From positions 221,374-285,373 of the forward strand of contig DATJCX010000071.1 of the NCBI GenBank assembly GCA_035497735.1: DNA of 64,000 nt, read 5' to 3'. Of this stretch, positions 52,159-61,688 are shown piece by piece (position 1 is the first letter of the stretch; every line of letters starts with the position of its first letter). Both the position numbers and the translations under genes were made by a program. This DNA is from Brumimicrobium sp035497735. Lineage in GTDB: Bacteria; Bacteroidota; Bacteroidia; Flavobacteriales_D; Crocinitomicaceae. The notes beneath the pieces are model-generated. The model made no database searches. It was not told where the DNA came from and saw nothing but the letters and a program-made list of their open reading frames with translations.

Positions 52159-53274
52159 ATGTTTAGAATTATAACAACCTTCGTTTTTGTCGCTGTAACT
52201 TCAATTATAGTAGCTCAAAAAGATTTCTCATTTGTTTTAACTGGTCAGATTTTTAATGCTACCGGAGAAAAAATAAAATTTATTCAACAAACTGAAAACA
52301 ATCAAGAATTAGTGATTGCCGAAATTAAACTGGATAAAAAAGGAAATTTCTCAAAAGCTATAAAAGTCAAAGACAAGGATTATTATATTCTAAGATTGGA
52401 GGACAATCAAGCAATCAATATTATTGTACAAAATTCTGATACTATCAAGGTTTTTGGTGATGGTAGAACTCTTTTTTATAATACCAATATCATTAATTCT
52501 GATGCGAGTTCAGCAATGCTAGAATTCTCTAGAATTTCTTCTGTTTATAAAGTAAAGTTAGATTCAGCGAATCAATACTTACAAGCAAACATGGATAAGC
52601 AGCGTCAGATTCAACAAGAGTTTCAACCTGTTCATCAAGAATTTCTAAAGCAACGACAAAGCTTTATCGTAAGTAATCCGAACTCTCCAGCTTTGCTAGC
52701 AACGCTTGCTACTTTTAATGTGGAAAGTGAGTTTGAAATCTACACTAAAGTAGTAGACGGGCTAAAGAATGGTTTTGGAGATAGTCCAACGATTAAGCGT
52801 GTAGCTGCTGAATATGAAAACAACAAGCGTATCGTTCATTCTAAAATGCCTATGGCTCCAGGTTCAATGGCTAAAGAAATTGCTTTGCCGAATCCTGAAG
52901 GAGATACACTAAGACTGTCAGATTACAGAGGAAAAGTTGTTTTAATCGACTTTTGGGCTGCTTGGTGTGGTCCTTGTCGTCGTGAAAATCCAAATGTGGT
53001 GAAGGTTTATGAGAAATATAAAGATAAAGGTTTTGAAGTTTTCTCTGTTTCTTTAGATAAGACCGTTGAAGCTTGGACTGCGGCGATTGAACAAGATAAA
53101 TTGACTTGGCCAGGACATGTTTCTGACTTAAAGTTTTGGCAATCTGAAGCAGCAAAAGCTTACAAGGTAAACTCTATTCCATTCACAGTTTTAATCGACC
53201 AAGAAGGAAAAGTGATAGGAACGAATTATAGAGGTCCAGCGTTAGAGCAAAAGTTACAAGAAATTTTCGATTAA
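52159..53274 (+). CDS. TlpA-like thioredoxin protein, paralogue
   Basis: 371 residues with the same layout as the gene before it: a DUF4369-like beta domain (~25-110), a helical stretch (~120-220) and a thioredoxin domain with WAAWCGPCRRENP near residue 268 and the cis-proline loop VNSIPFTVLIDQEGK. It has a plain signal peptide (ending SIIVAQ) instead of a lipobox, so it should be periplasmic and soluble. The tandem pair likely arose by duplication. It is nine bases upstream of lpxH. Confidence 0.86.
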   Translation: MFRIITTFVFVAVTSIIVAQKDFSFVLTGQIFNATGEKIKFIQQTENNQELVIAEIKLDKKGNFSKAIKVKDKDYYILRLEDNQAINIIVQNSDTIKVFGDGRTLFYNTNIINSDASSAMLEFSRISSVYKVKLDSANQYLQANMDKQRQIQQEFQPVHQEFLKQRQSFIVSNPNSPALLATLATFNVESEFEIYTKVVDGLKNGFGDSPTIKRVAAEYENNKRIVHSKMPMAPGSMAKEIALPNPEGDTLRLSDYRGKVVLIDFWAAWCGPCRRENPNVVKVYEKYKDKGFEVFSVSLDKTVEAWTAAIEQDKLTWPGHVSDLKFWQSEAAKAYKVNSIPFTVLIDQEGKVIGTNYRGPALEQKLQEIFD

Positions 53275-53282
53275 TTCTTTAG

Positions 53283-54062
53283 ATGTTAACTGACCAGAAA
53301 AAAATATACTTCGCCTCTGATTTTCATTTCGGCGTTCCAACGTATGAAGCAAGTCTCCAACGTGAGAAATTAGTCGTACAATGGCTCGATGAGATGAGCG
53401 CAGACGCTGATGCTATTTACTTAGTTGGCGATATTTTCGACTTCTGGTTTGAATATAAAGAAGCCATTCCAAAAGGCTTTGTTCGTTTTCTAGGAAAGAT
53501 TGCAGAGTTAACCGATAAAGGCATAGCAATTCATTTTTTCACAGGAAATCATGATATGTGGATGTTTGGTTACCTCGAGAAGGAATTAAATGTTACCATT
53601 CACAGAGAACCTATTGTTTTGGAAGTGAATGGCAAGAAATTACTTGTCGGTCACGGCGACGGATTAGGTCCTGGTGATAAAGGTTATAAGTTTATCAAGA
53701 AAGTTTTCTCTAATCGCTTTTTTCAATGGTGCTTTGCCCGATTACATCCTAACTTCGGAATTGGTATTGCCAATTACTTTTCTCGATCGAGTAGGGCAGC
53801 AACAGGTGAAACGGATGAGAAATTCCTAGGAAAAGAAAACGAATGGCTAGCCATTTACGCCGAAGAATATATTCAGAACGAACAGATAGACTACTTTGTG
53901 TTTGGGCACAGGCATTTACCTATTGTTTTGCCAATAGGAGCGAGTAGTCATTACTACAATCTAGGAGAATGGTTGAAGTACCAAACGTATGGAGTACTCG
54001 ATGGTTCTGAGTTTGAATTGCGTAAATATCCTTCTAATGAACTTTATGAAGTTGACTATTAA
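53283..54062 (+). CDS. lpxH: UDP-2,3-diacylglucosamine diphosphatase
   Basis: 259 residues of the calcineurin-like phosphoesterase family. Metal motifs: SDFHFG (the DxH pair), GDIFDFWFEYKE, GNHDMWMFG, GHGDGLGPGDKGYK and FGHRHLP. It hydrolyses UDP-2,3-diacylglucosamine to lipid X in lipid A synthesis. It converges on lnt with six bases between, and together with lpxK at 47.6 kb gives the window two lipid A steps. Confidence 0.93.
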   Translation: MLTDQKKIYFASDFHFGVPTYEASLQREKLVVQWLDEMSADADAIYLVGDIFDFWFEYKEAIPKGFVRFLGKIAELTDKGIAIHFFTGNHDMWMFGYLEKELNVTIHREPIVLEVNGKKLLVGHGDGLGPGDKGYKFIKKVFSNRFFQWCFARLHPNFGIGIANYFSRSSRAATGETDEKFLGKENEWLAIYAEEYIQNEQIDYFVFGHRHLPIVLPIGASSHYYNLGEWLKYQTYGVLDGSEFELRKYPSNELYEVDY

Positions 54063-54068
54063 TTGAAT

Positions 54069-55715
54069 TTACTTCTTACTTTTCTTCATTATCCATTTTT
54101 GTATCCATCTTTTTCCAAGAGAGAATACGTTGAATATTAGAATGATGTAGAAGAAGAACTCAAAGAATCTTCCGATGTAGTCTCCATGTTGCGTATAGAA
54201 AGTTTGCTTTTTATTTAGTTGAATCGTTTCCTTAAATGCATCGTGAACTCCATATCCCAAAGATTGAATGATATCACCTCTTTGGTTAATCACACAAGAA
54301 ATTCCCGTCATAGAAGAACGTGCTACATATCTTCTATTTTCTATTGCTCTCAATCTTGAAAAACTATTGTGTTGTTTATATCCAGCACTTTCTCCCCACC
54401 AACCATCATTGGTAATAGCAAAGATAACTTCAGCTCCTTTTTTAACGCTTTGAGAAACCCATTCTCCATAAATAGATTCATAACAGTTGACCGGTGCAAA
54501 GTTAAAACCTTTTGCTCTCAATACTTCAGGATTTGTTCCCGAACCTAATGTTCCAACCGTACCACGAATATCTCTCGCGAAATTCTCTAAGAAAGGCATG
54601 GATTTCGAAAATGGAATTTTTTCTGCTGCAAGTACCAATTTAGCTTTGTGCACAAATTGCGGTCTTTCACCTTTTTTAACAAGGATTGATGCATCATAAA
54701 CTTCATAATATCCATCTCCGTTTTTGTACTTTTTAATGGTATGTCTTGTTGAATTATTAAAGGTTTGGTATGATGCCACGCCCATGTATAAATCCGGACC
54801 GTCCCATTTATCAACATTGAGCTGCGTGTACAAATAGCCTGTGTCGAGATGGAAAGCTCTCTCATGAATTGGATAATGGTTTGGAATTACGGTTTCCGGA
54901 CCTATTATAATCTCTGTGTTTTCTGTAATTAATGGTGTTGCTACATCAAATAATTTATCTAATTGATCTTTTAAATTCATTGTCTTTCGCTCAACATACT
55001 GCTCAGTATTGGGTTGGGTAACAATCACTTCTTTTGGTCTAATCGTCTCTTCATAAGTTGAATATGTCCAATAAGATAGCACGGCAGGTAAAACAACTAT
55101 CCCAGCCCCAATTGTAAAAATAATTGATTGAGACTTCATTGAATTCTTTTTAAACACCACATTCCTGATTCCTAAATAAAGAAACGCGTTGACTACTAAT
55201 ATCCAAAGAGAACCACCCAAAACTCCGGTAATAGAATACCATTGAACAATTTCTGGAACAATGGCAAAAATGTTTCCAATTGTCATCCAAGGCGTGGCTA
55301 ATTCCCAATTGTAATGAATATATTCAAATGCAACCCAGACAATGACAAAGAAAAGAATAGAAAAACGCTCATACTTCTGACCAACATTTCGTTTTGCCCA
55401 ATGATAAAACATGAAAAAAGAAGTCATTATTAAGGCATTGATTAGATGTGCTGCAAAAGGAATCACGCCTGCTGTTTTTGAGTAATAAAGCCAGTAGTTA
55501 GACCCTGTATTGTATAAGAAAAATGTAATGAAAGCATACAGCAGTACTTTTCTTGCTTTTTCACCGTTTAAATAAATATCATGTTCTACGAGAAGTAAAG
55601 GGATAAAAGTAATAAAAGCTAGGGGAAACAAGCTTCCAGTATATGGAAAGGCAATTGTTAGTATAATGCCTGAAAGAGCACTTAAAAGCAGTCTCTTAGT
55701 TATAGAAAGTTTCAT
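54069..55715 (-). CDS. lnt: Apolipoprotein N-acyltransferase
   Basis: 548 residues. An N-terminal membrane domain (~8 helices, residues 1-215) is followed by a carbon-nitrogen hydrolase domain with the triad Glu in IIGPETVIPNHYP, Lys in AKLVLAAEKIPFS and Cys in APVNCYESIYGEWV. A last helix lies at ~520-540. It adds the third acyl chain to lipoproteins at the outer face of the inner membrane. Several substrates of this pathway, the lipoproteins listed here, are in the same window. Confidence 0.93.
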   Translation of the reverse strand: MKLSITKRLLLSALSGIILTIAFPYTGSLFPLAFITFIPLLLVEHDIYLNGEKARKVLLYAFITFFLYNTGSNYWLYYSKTAGVIPFAAHLINALIMTSFFMFYHWAKRNVGQKYERFSILFFVIVWVAFEYIHYNWELATPWMTIGNIFAIVPEIVQWYSITGVLGGSLWILVVNAFLYLGIRNVVFKKNSMKSQSIIFTIGAGIVVLPAVLSYWTYSTYEETIRPKEVIVTQPNTEQYVERKTMNLKDQLDKLFDVATPLITENTEIIIGPETVIPNHYPIHERAFHLDTGYLYTQLNVDKWDGPDLYMGVASYQTFNNSTRHTIKKYKNGDGYYEVYDASILVKKGERPQFVHKAKLVLAAEKIPFSKSMPFLENFARDIRGTVGTLGSGTNPEVLRAKGFNFAPVNCYESIYGEWVSQSVKKGAEVIFAITNDGWWGESAGYKQHNSFSRLRAIENRRYVARSSMTGISCVINQRGDIIQSLGYGVHDAFKETIQLNKKQTFYTQHGDYIGRFFEFFFYIILIFNVFSLGKRWIQKWIMKKSKK

Positions 55716-55948
55716 ATGTATTTATCGTAATTGTTATTTTTTGATAATCTTATTTTTATGGTCAAATATAGTATTAATTTAAAGAATAAAATTAGTTGAA
55801 TTAAAAAAAGAGTTTCCTTTAAATTTCTTTCAATTGGGAATCGGCTATTCTTGAGGAATCTAGAAAAAGTTGAACTGATAGTTGTTAAAAATTCTAAGAA
55901 TTTCAATACTTTCGGTTATAATATGGTTATTTGTTGCGAATTTTATAA

Positions 55949-57064
55949 ATGTTAAATATGGAACAAGAGATTTTAAGTAATACTATAGGAAGTTATATTT
56001 GGTTTTTTAGCTGGATAATAGCCGCTTTATTATTTAAAAATTTGTTAGCTAAAGTTGTCATTGTTCTTTTTGGAAAGATTTTCAAAAAAGCTTTGTATGG
56101 TATTCCAACGAAAGAATTTTATACCATTCTTAGAAAACCACTATCCTTGGTTATTTCTTTAATTTTCCTCTATGTTTCTGTTAGCTATATAGACTTTCCT
56201 TCTTCATGGAATATTGTTTCTATCGAAGAGTTCGGTGTGAGAAGTTCCATTTCTACGACCTATAAGTTAGTACTTGGTTTTGTACTTACTTTCCTATTAG
56301 TTCGTTTGATGGACGCTTTAAAGCTTGTTATTTTAGCAAAGTACGAAGTGAAAGCATCAGAATCCTCTACGGGGCAAGTTATTCCTTTTGCTATCGACTT
56401 TTCAAAAGTATTAGTTGTTATTTTTTCCGTCTTCTTAATTCTAAGCATCGTCTTTGAAATCAACATTGGTGCGCTTGTGGCAGGGCTTGGAATTGGAGGT
56501 TTGGCTGTCGCTTTAGCCGCAAAAGATACCTTCGAGAACTTATTGGGTTCCTTTATTATCTTCTTTGATAAACCATTTGAAATCGGTGATTTTATTCGTA
56601 TAAACAACGTTTACTATACAGTTGAAAAAGTGGGGTTAAGAAGTACTCGTTTAAGAACCTTAGAGCAGACGCGAATGACGATGCCTAATAAACTCCTTGT
56701 AGAAAGTAACATCGACAACTATACTTTAAGGCATTTTAGAAGGGTGGATAGAATACTGCCATTGGAAAGAACAACGGCTCACAGTAAAATGATTAAGGTC
56801 GTTGAAGACATTAAAGCAGCGATAACTCAACATGAACTTTCTACTGAGGACGTTTTTGTGAATCTACATGAAATCAGTAATTATTCACTAGATATTCGTA
56901 TCCAATATTACATCGATACTAAGGATTGGCCAATATATTTGGAGGTTGTTCAGGAGTTGAACTTGAGCATACTAGAAATATTAGAAAATAATGAAGTTAA
57001 GATCGCATACCCAACAACCAATGTTCAGGTAGGAACAAGAACGGATTTCGAAATAGGAATATAA
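55949..57064 (+). CDS. MscS-type mechanosensitive channel
   Basis: 371 residues. Membrane helices at about residues 14-30, 60-80 and 105-125, then the pore helix IGGLAVALAAKDTFENLLGS with the AA/GG packing of MscS, and the DKPFEIGDFIRINNVYYTVE beta domain. A cytoplasmic alpha/beta tail ends the protein. It would open under membrane tension to release solutes on hypo-osmotic shock. The start could be the ATG at 55949 or the one three codons in at 55958. Confidence 0.9.
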   Translation: MLNMEQEILSNTIGSYIWFFSWIIAALLFKNLLAKVVIVLFGKIFKKALYGIPTKEFYTILRKPLSLVISLIFLYVSVSYIDFPSSWNIVSIEEFGVRSSISTTYKLVLGFVLTFLLVRLMDALKLVILAKYEVKASESSTGQVIPFAIDFSKVLVVIFSVFLILSIVFEINIGALVAGLGIGGLAVALAAKDTFENLLGSFIIFFDKPFEIGDFIRINNVYYTVEKVGLRSTRLRTLEQTRMTMPNKLLVESNIDNYTLRHFRRVDRILPLERTTAHSKMIKVVEDIKAAITQHELSTEDVFVNLHEISNYSLDIRIQYYIDTKDWPIYLEVVQELNLSILEILENNEVKIAYPTTNVQVGTRTDFEIGI

Positions 57065-57151
57065 GTAGAAAATGATAGGAACGTTTCTTCATTTTTAAAA
57101 CCATCAATCTCGCTCAGTTCTGAAACATTCATTGCTTTATTACGAAGTCTA

Positions 57152-57928
57152 TTATTTTGAGTTATCTTTTTCCTTTTTTTTCATTTCTTCAATGTCACTC
57201 AACTCTTTCATTCGAATACTTTCATCTTCAATTTCTCGAGCTTTTGTAAGCGCACTAGCCACAAGTCCAGCCGGAATTGTAACCACACCAACCCCAAGAA
57301 TTAGTATAAAGAAAGTGAATATTTTTCCGCCTAAGGTAATTGGATAAACATCTCCGTAACCAACCGTAGTTAAGGTTACAACAGACCACCATCCGCTGTG
57401 GAAAATAGATTTGAAAATTTCTGGTTGGGCTTCATTTTCGAAGTAATAAATTCCTGCAGAAGTCAGAAAAAGAAAAATGGCTGTTACCATTAAAAAGAGC
57501 ATGATCTCTTCTTTTACAATTTTATAAGCGATATAAAAGCGATTCATGGCTTTGTTGTATCGAACTAATTTAAATGCTCTGAACACTCTGAACACTCTAA
57601 ATATTCTCAAAGAACGTAAGTCTATAGCTGTTCGTAAATAGAATGGTAAAATTGCCAATAAATCAACTAGTCCGTAGAAACTGAAAATGTATTTCAAGGG
57701 TTTCTTAGCAATGTAAACTCTTAACAGATATTCGATTGAAAAGATTGCTATCGAAAAAACTTCAAATCGTCTTAAGATAAGTTGGGTTGCCTCCGAGTTG
57801 TCTGGTAGCGTTTCTATCGCCAAATCTAGTAAAGATAGGATGATTAGAATTTGAATAAAGTAGTCGAATCTACGTCCGGCTTTGGTGGTATTATCCTCAA
57901 TTATCAAACGTAATTTTTCTTTCATCAA
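57152..57928 (-). CDS. Voltage-gated-type potassium channel
   Basis: 258 residues with six helices. The S4-like segment SLRIFRVFRVFRAFKLVRY has arginine every third residue, the voltage-sensor pattern. The pore holds LTTVGYGDVYP, the K+ selectivity filter. It is followed by S6 (FFILILGVGVVTIPAGLVAS) and a charged ~35-residue coiled C-terminus with DEESIRMKELSDIEEMK-like repeats. It belongs with small prokaryotic Kv-type channels. It is monocistronic. Confidence 0.92.
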   Translation of the reverse strand: MMKEKLRLIIEDNTTKAGRRFDYFIQILIILSLLDLAIETLPDNSEATQLILRRFEVFSIAIFSIEYLLRVYIAKKPLKYIFSFYGLVDLLAILPFYLRTAIDLRSLRIFRVFRVFRAFKLVRYNKAMNRFYIAYKIVKEEIMLFLMVTAIFLFLTSAGIYYFENEAQPEIFKSIFHSGWWSVVTLTTVGYGDVYPITLGGKIFTFFILILGVGVVTIPAGLVASALTKAREIEDESIRMKELSDIEEMKKKEKDNSK

Positions 57929-58109
57929 GCTGCTTTTAATTTTGCTTTGGTACGCAAATTTAAAAAAGGATAAGCGAAATAAAAAATATCATTTTAATTC
58001 TATCGAAAAACGGAGCGGATAATTCAGTCTTATAGTCTTATACTTCGATTGATATTGTTGAGATAAGGCACTGCTTTTAATTATTTTAAATTTTTATGCA
58101 TAAAGCAAA

Positions 58110-58140
58110 TTGGCATCTTCAAATAGTTATTATACCTTTG
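58110..58140 (+). promoter_or_regulatory. Bacteroidota-type promoter for panB
   Basis: TTG at 58110-58112, 20-base spacer, TACCTTTG at 58133-58140, then 19 bases to the ATG. It is one of the best matches to the consensus in this window. Confidence 0.7.
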
Positions 58141-58159
58141 CATTCTAAAATTTAGTAAT

Positions 58160-58975
58160 ATGTCTGTACATAGTGAAGTAAAACGTGTGACAACCCATGT
58201 GTTACAACGAATGAAAGATAACAATGAAAAAATTTCAATGTTAACTGGATATGATTATTCAATGGCCAAAATCATTGATCATGCTGGGGTAGATGTAATT
58301 TTAGTTGGAGACTCAGCTTCTAATGTTATGGCGGGTCACGAAACGACTTTACCAATTACATTGGACCAAATGATTTATCACGCGGCTTCAGTGGTTCGTG
58401 CAGTTGAACGCGCTTTAGTTGTGGTTGATTTACCTTTCGGTTCTTACCAAGGAAATTCTAAAGAAGCATTGACTTCTTGTATTAGAATTATGAAAGAATC
58501 AGGAGGACATGCAGTGAAGATGGAAGGTGGACAAGAAATTATCGAGTCTATTTCTCGTATTTTAACAGCAGGTATTCCAGTAATGGGACATTTAGGATTA
58601 ACACCTCAATCTATTTATAAGTTTGGTACTTACGCTGTAAGAGCAAAGGATAACGACGAAGCTGACCGTTTAATTGCTGATGCAAAAGCATTAGAAGAAG
58701 TTGGTTGTTTTGCTATCGTTTTAGAGAAGATTCCAGCGGATTTAGCAGAACGTGTTGCTAAGGAAGTTAGTATTCCTGTAATTGGAATCGGTGCTGGTGG
58801 TGGTGTAGACGGGCAAGTGCTTGTAGTACACGATATGTTAGGAATAAACAAAGGATTTAACCCCAAATTCTTACGTCAATATTTGAATTTATTTGATGAA
58901 ATGACTGGTGCAATTCAGCAATATATTACGGACGTTCGTAGTGGTGATTTTCCGAATGAAAATGAACAATATTAA
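58160..58975 (+). CDS. panB: 3-methyl-2-oxobutanoate hydroxymethyltransferase
   Basis: 271 residues, complete. PanB makes ketopantoate from 2-oxoisovalerate and 5,10-methylene-THF in pantothenate synthesis. Family blocks: ISMLTGYDYSMAKIIDHAGVD, VGDSASNVMAGHETTLPITL, VVDLPFGSYQ, VKMEGG and PVMGHLGLTPQS, with the Mg-site aspartates in VGDS and DLPF and the C-terminal IGIGAGGGVDGQVLV. It is followed after two bases by a pseudouridine synthase gene, so they are co-transcribed. Confidence 0.97.
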   Translation: MSVHSEVKRVTTHVLQRMKDNNEKISMLTGYDYSMAKIIDHAGVDVILVGDSASNVMAGHETTLPITLDQMIYHAASVVRAVERALVVVDLPFGSYQGNSKEALTSCIRIMKESGGHAVKMEGGQEIIESISRILTAGIPVMGHLGLTPQSIYKFGTYAVRAKDNDEADRLIADAKALEEVGCFAIVLEKIPADLAERVAKEVSIPVIGIGAGGGVDGQVLVVHDMLGINKGFNPKFLRQYLNLFDEMTGAIQQYITDVRSGDFPNENEQY

Positions 58976-58977
58976 TT

Positions 58978-59658
58978 ATGTCTTTAGAAGTAATTTATGA
59001 GGATAATCACCTAATTGCCGTTAATAAAAACGCTGGTGATATTACCCAAGGTGACAAAACAGGTGATGAGACTTTACCTGATAAATTGAAGTCTTGGTTG
59101 GCTCATAAGTACAAAAAAGAAGGAAATGTATATGTAGGGGTGATTCATCGATTGGATCGCCCTACATCTGGAGTTATCGTGTTTTCTAAAACTAGTAAAG
59201 CACTTCCTAGAATGAACAAATTGTTTAAAACACAAGAGGTTAGGAAGATTTATTGGGCAATTGTAGAAAATAAACCGAAAAATCCAAAAGGCACTTTGGT
59301 GGATTACCTAAAGAAAAACGAGAAACAAAACAAGAGTTATGTTGTCGAAAAAGGTACCAAAGATGCTAAAGAAGCAATCATGGATTATGAACTAATCGGT
59401 GAGAGCGACAGGTATTTTTTACTTGAAGTAAATATTCAAACAGGAAGACACCACCAAATTAGAGCGCAACTGGCAAATATTGGTTGCACGATCAAAGGTG
59501 ACCTGAAATACGGTTCTAAATCTTCTAATAAAAACGGTGGTATTAGTCTTCACGCAAGATCTGTAAAGTTTATTCACCCGGTTAGGGGAGAAGAGGTTTC
59601 GATTGTTGCAAAAGTTCCAGATGACAATCTTTGGAAGTTCTTTGAAGAAAATAATTAA
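58978..59658 (+). CDS. RluA family pseudouridine synthase
   Basis: 226 residues without an S4 domain. The catalytic aspartate is in VIHRLDRPTSGVIVFSKTS. Flanking family blocks are IYEDNHLIAVNKNAGDITQG at the N-terminus, TGRHHQIRAQLANIGC and GISLHARSVKFIHPV. The exact rRNA or tRNA target cannot be assigned. It is 66 bases before mnmE. Confidence 0.9.
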   Translation: MSLEVIYEDNHLIAVNKNAGDITQGDKTGDETLPDKLKSWLAHKYKKEGNVYVGVIHRLDRPTSGVIVFSKTSKALPRMNKLFKTQEVRKIYWAIVENKPKNPKGTLVDYLKKNEKQNKSYVVEKGTKDAKEAIMDYELIGESDRYFLLEVNIQTGRHHQIRAQLANIGCTIKGDLKYGSKSSNKNGGISLHARSVKFIHPVRGEEVSIVAKVPDDNLWKFFEENN

Positions 59659-59724
59659 TCTTCCTTTCTAATAAACTTCTTGAATTCTAAGCTGTTAGTT
59701 ATATATTCTAATTAATTTAATAGT

Positions 59725-61095
59725 ATGTTAACCCTTGTTGATAAAGATACGATTTGTGCACCATCTACGGCTAGTGGAGTAGGAGCAATTCATGTGATAC
59801 GTGTTTCTGGTGAAGATGCACTTGTTATTACTTCTAAAATTTTCTCCAAGGACTTAACAAAAGTGAACTCTCATACGGCTCATTTTGGACTGATAAAAGA
59901 CAGCAAAGGAAATGTTGTGGATGAAGTGGTGATAACTGTCTTTCAGGAGAAGAAAAGTTACACCGGCGAACACACCACAGAGATTGCTTGTCATGGATCC
60001 AGCTTTATCAAACAAGAAATTTTAAAATTATTACTGGCAAATGGCTGTAGAATGGCCAATCCAGGAGAATTTACCATGCGTGCTTATTTTAATGGCCGAA
60101 TGGACCTTTCGCAAGCGGAGGCAGTAGCTGATTTAATCGCTGCTGATTCTAGAAAGTCCCATGAAATCGCGATGAACCAAATGCGTGGTGGATATTCTGA
60201 TAATATTCAACACTTGCGTCAACGTTTGATGGATTTCGCTTCTTTGATTGAATTAGAATTGGACTTTTCAGAAGAAGATGTGGAATTTGCAAGTCGAACT
60301 GAACTGTTTGATTTAATTCAAGAATTAAAAGATAGGTTATCTGTTCTCGTAGATTCATTTGCTTATGGAAATGCGATTAAGAACGGAGTAAATACGGTAA
60401 TTGCCGGCCGACCAAATGCTGGAAAGTCAACTTTGTTAAACGCTTTGTTAAACGAAGAAAGAGCCATTGTTTCTAACATCCCAGGAACGACAAGAGATAC
60501 CATTGAAGAAAAACTTCAGATAGATGGAATTTTGTACAACTTTATCGATACCGCTGGAATTCGTGAGGCAACGGACGAAATCGAAAAGATAGGAGTAGAG
60601 CGTGCAATTTCTGAAGTAAGACGTTCTGATATTTTACTGTACGTTTTCGATGCAAAAGAATTGACCAAGGAAGAAGTGCAAGAAGACCTTTCAAAACTTG
60701 AAAGATCAGGTGTTTCGACGATTCTATTGGCTAATAAAGCAGAAGGAAAAGCAATTGATGCCTACGCTTCATACTGTGAAAATCATCCAGTGCTTTCTAT
60801 TTCGGCAAAACAACATTTAGGTTTAAACGAAATCCGTGCAGAATTAGCGAAATGTGTTGAGAATATTTCCACAGAAAGCGACACGATTGTTGTAAACGCA
60901 AGACACTATGATGCGTTCTCTAAAGCTTTGGAAGATATCCTGAAAGTCGAACAAGCACTTGAAATGCATATTCCAGGGGATTTATTAGCGATGGATATTC
61001 GTAGCGCAATTCGACACCTATCGAGTATTACAGGAGAAATTTCTACCGATGATTTGCTAGGGAATATCTTTATGAATTTTTGTGTAGGGAAGTAA
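59725..61095 (+). CDS. mnmE: tRNA modification GTPase MnmE
   Basis: 456 residues. Domains: an N-terminal THF-binding region (DTICAPSTASGVGAIHVIRVSG), a helical domain, then the G domain inserted near residues 215-370 with G1 GRPNAGKST, DTAGIREATDEIEKIG and NKAEGKAID. The end is FCVGK, the CxGK motif with C453 needed for activity. With MnmG it builds the 5-carboxymethylaminomethyl group on wobble U34. Its extreme 3' end is a known insertion site for SGI1-type elements in Enterobacteriaceae, and here too non-core DNA begins directly after it. Confidence 0.97.
   Translation: MLTLVDKDTICAPSTASGVGAIHVIRVSGEDALVITSKIFSKDLTKVNSHTAHFGLIKDSKGNVVDEVVITVFQEKKSYTGEHTTEIACHGSSFIKQEILKLLLANGCRMANPGEFTMRAYFNGRMDLSQAEAVADLIAADSRKSHEIAMNQMRGGYSDNIQHLRQRLMDFASLIELELDFSEEDVEFASRTELFDLIQELKDRLSVLVDSFAYGNAIKNGVNTVIAGRPNAGKSTLLNALLNEERAIVSNIPGTTRDTIEEKLQIDGILYNFIDTAGIREATDEIEKIGVERAISEVRRSDILLYVFDAKELTKEEVQEDLSKLERSGVSTILLANKAEGKAIDAYASYCENHPVLSISAKQHLGLNEIRAELAKCVENISTESDTIVVNARHYDAFSKALEDILKVEQALEMHIPGDLLAMDIRSAIRHLSSITGEISTDDLLGNIFMNFCVGK
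61078..61095 (+). other. Candidate attL at the 3' end of mnmE
   Basis: The last 18 bases of mnmE, coding FCVGK and the stop, occupy the position used as attachment core by SGI1-family integrases. This is analogy; the matching attR is outside the window. Confidence 0.35.
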
Positions 61096-61161
61096 TTACA
61101 TTTCCCTTACTACCCTAAACCCTTCTTTTTCTTACTATTAGATGGTTTTTCTTTCCTTTAT

Positions 61162-61245
61162 TTGTTGCTAATTTTCCTTTTTATTGCTTATATTTGTTTC
61201 TAATTTGTTGCTAATAGCAACAAATCTGTTGCTAACAACAGATTT
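61162..61245. repeat. GTTGCTA repeat cluster with nested inverted repeats
   Basis: TTGTTGCTAA occurs at 61162-61171 and 61205-61214, and CTGTTGCTAA at 61226-61235; an inverted copy lies at 61216-61225. A 23-base inverted repeat (61203-61225) has 10-base arms ATTTGTTGCT and AGCAACAAAT with centre AAT. A second (61222-61245) has arms AAATCTGTTG and CAACAGATTT, loop CTAA. Such clusters next to an integrase gene are often its binding sites, but part also fits a terminator. Confidence 0.6.
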
Positions 61246-61248
61246 TTT
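61222..61248 (+). terminator. Hairpin with T run, possible terminator
   Basis: A perfect 10-base stem (AAATCTGTTG / CAACAGATTT) with loop CTAA, followed by TTT. It could end mnmE transcription 127 bases after its stop, although it is embedded in the repeat cluster described above. Confidence 0.6.
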
Positions 61249-61337
61249 AGACCGTGGCGAAATGATGTTACATACAGATACATACTGATATTTCCAGATA
61301 CCTCCAGTGACAGAAACAAGCCTAAAAAGATTATACA

Positions 61338-61688
61338 ATGAGCAGCAACATCGAAATACGTAAAATTTGTCAAGATTGCGGAAATTCATTTATCGCCCGA
61401 ACTACTGTAACCAAATTCTGTAGTCACAAATGCGCCTCGAGAAATTACAAAAAACGCAAGCGAGATGAGAAAATCCAGCAAGTGGCTCCAGTAAGTGTTC
61501 AACGAATGGAATTCAATCAAGAGCAATTAAAGGACAAGGACTTCTTAAGTATAGATGAAACCTGCAAATTATTAGGTACAAGCCGAATGACGATATATCG
61601 TCAGATTAAGAGCGGAAACATAAAAGCCGGAAAAATTGGGAGACGTACCATTATCCAGAGAACCGAAATCGATAAACTTTTTCAATAA
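61338..61688 (+). CDS. Excisionase-like DNA-binding protein with zinc ribbon
   Basis: 116 residues. N-terminal four-cysteine zinc site: CQDCGNSFIARTT then CSHKCASRNY, followed by a basic KKRKRDEK run. Residues ~65-116 match the helix-turn-helix of the excisionase/MerR-like family: FLSIDETCKLLGTSRMTIYR and IKSGNIKAGKIGRRTIIQ. Such small proteins accompany tyrosine recombinases in Bacteroidota integrative elements. It overlaps the integrase remnant start by one base (TAATG), as in those elements. Confidence 0.82.
   Translation: MSSNIEIRKICQDCGNSFIARTTVTKFCSHKCASRNYKKRKRDEKIQQVAPVSVQRMEFNQEQLKDKDFLSIDETCKLLGTSRMTIYRQIKSGNIKAGKIGRRTIIQRTEIDKLFQ

Noticed and set aside
57929..58159. tRNA or small RNA in long intergenic spacers
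   Set aside because: No cloverleaf, TTCGA box or CCA end was found there or in any other spacer.
61162..61245. CRISPR-like repeat array
   Set aside because: The repeat units are only 7-10 bases with irregular spacing, and there are no cas genes.
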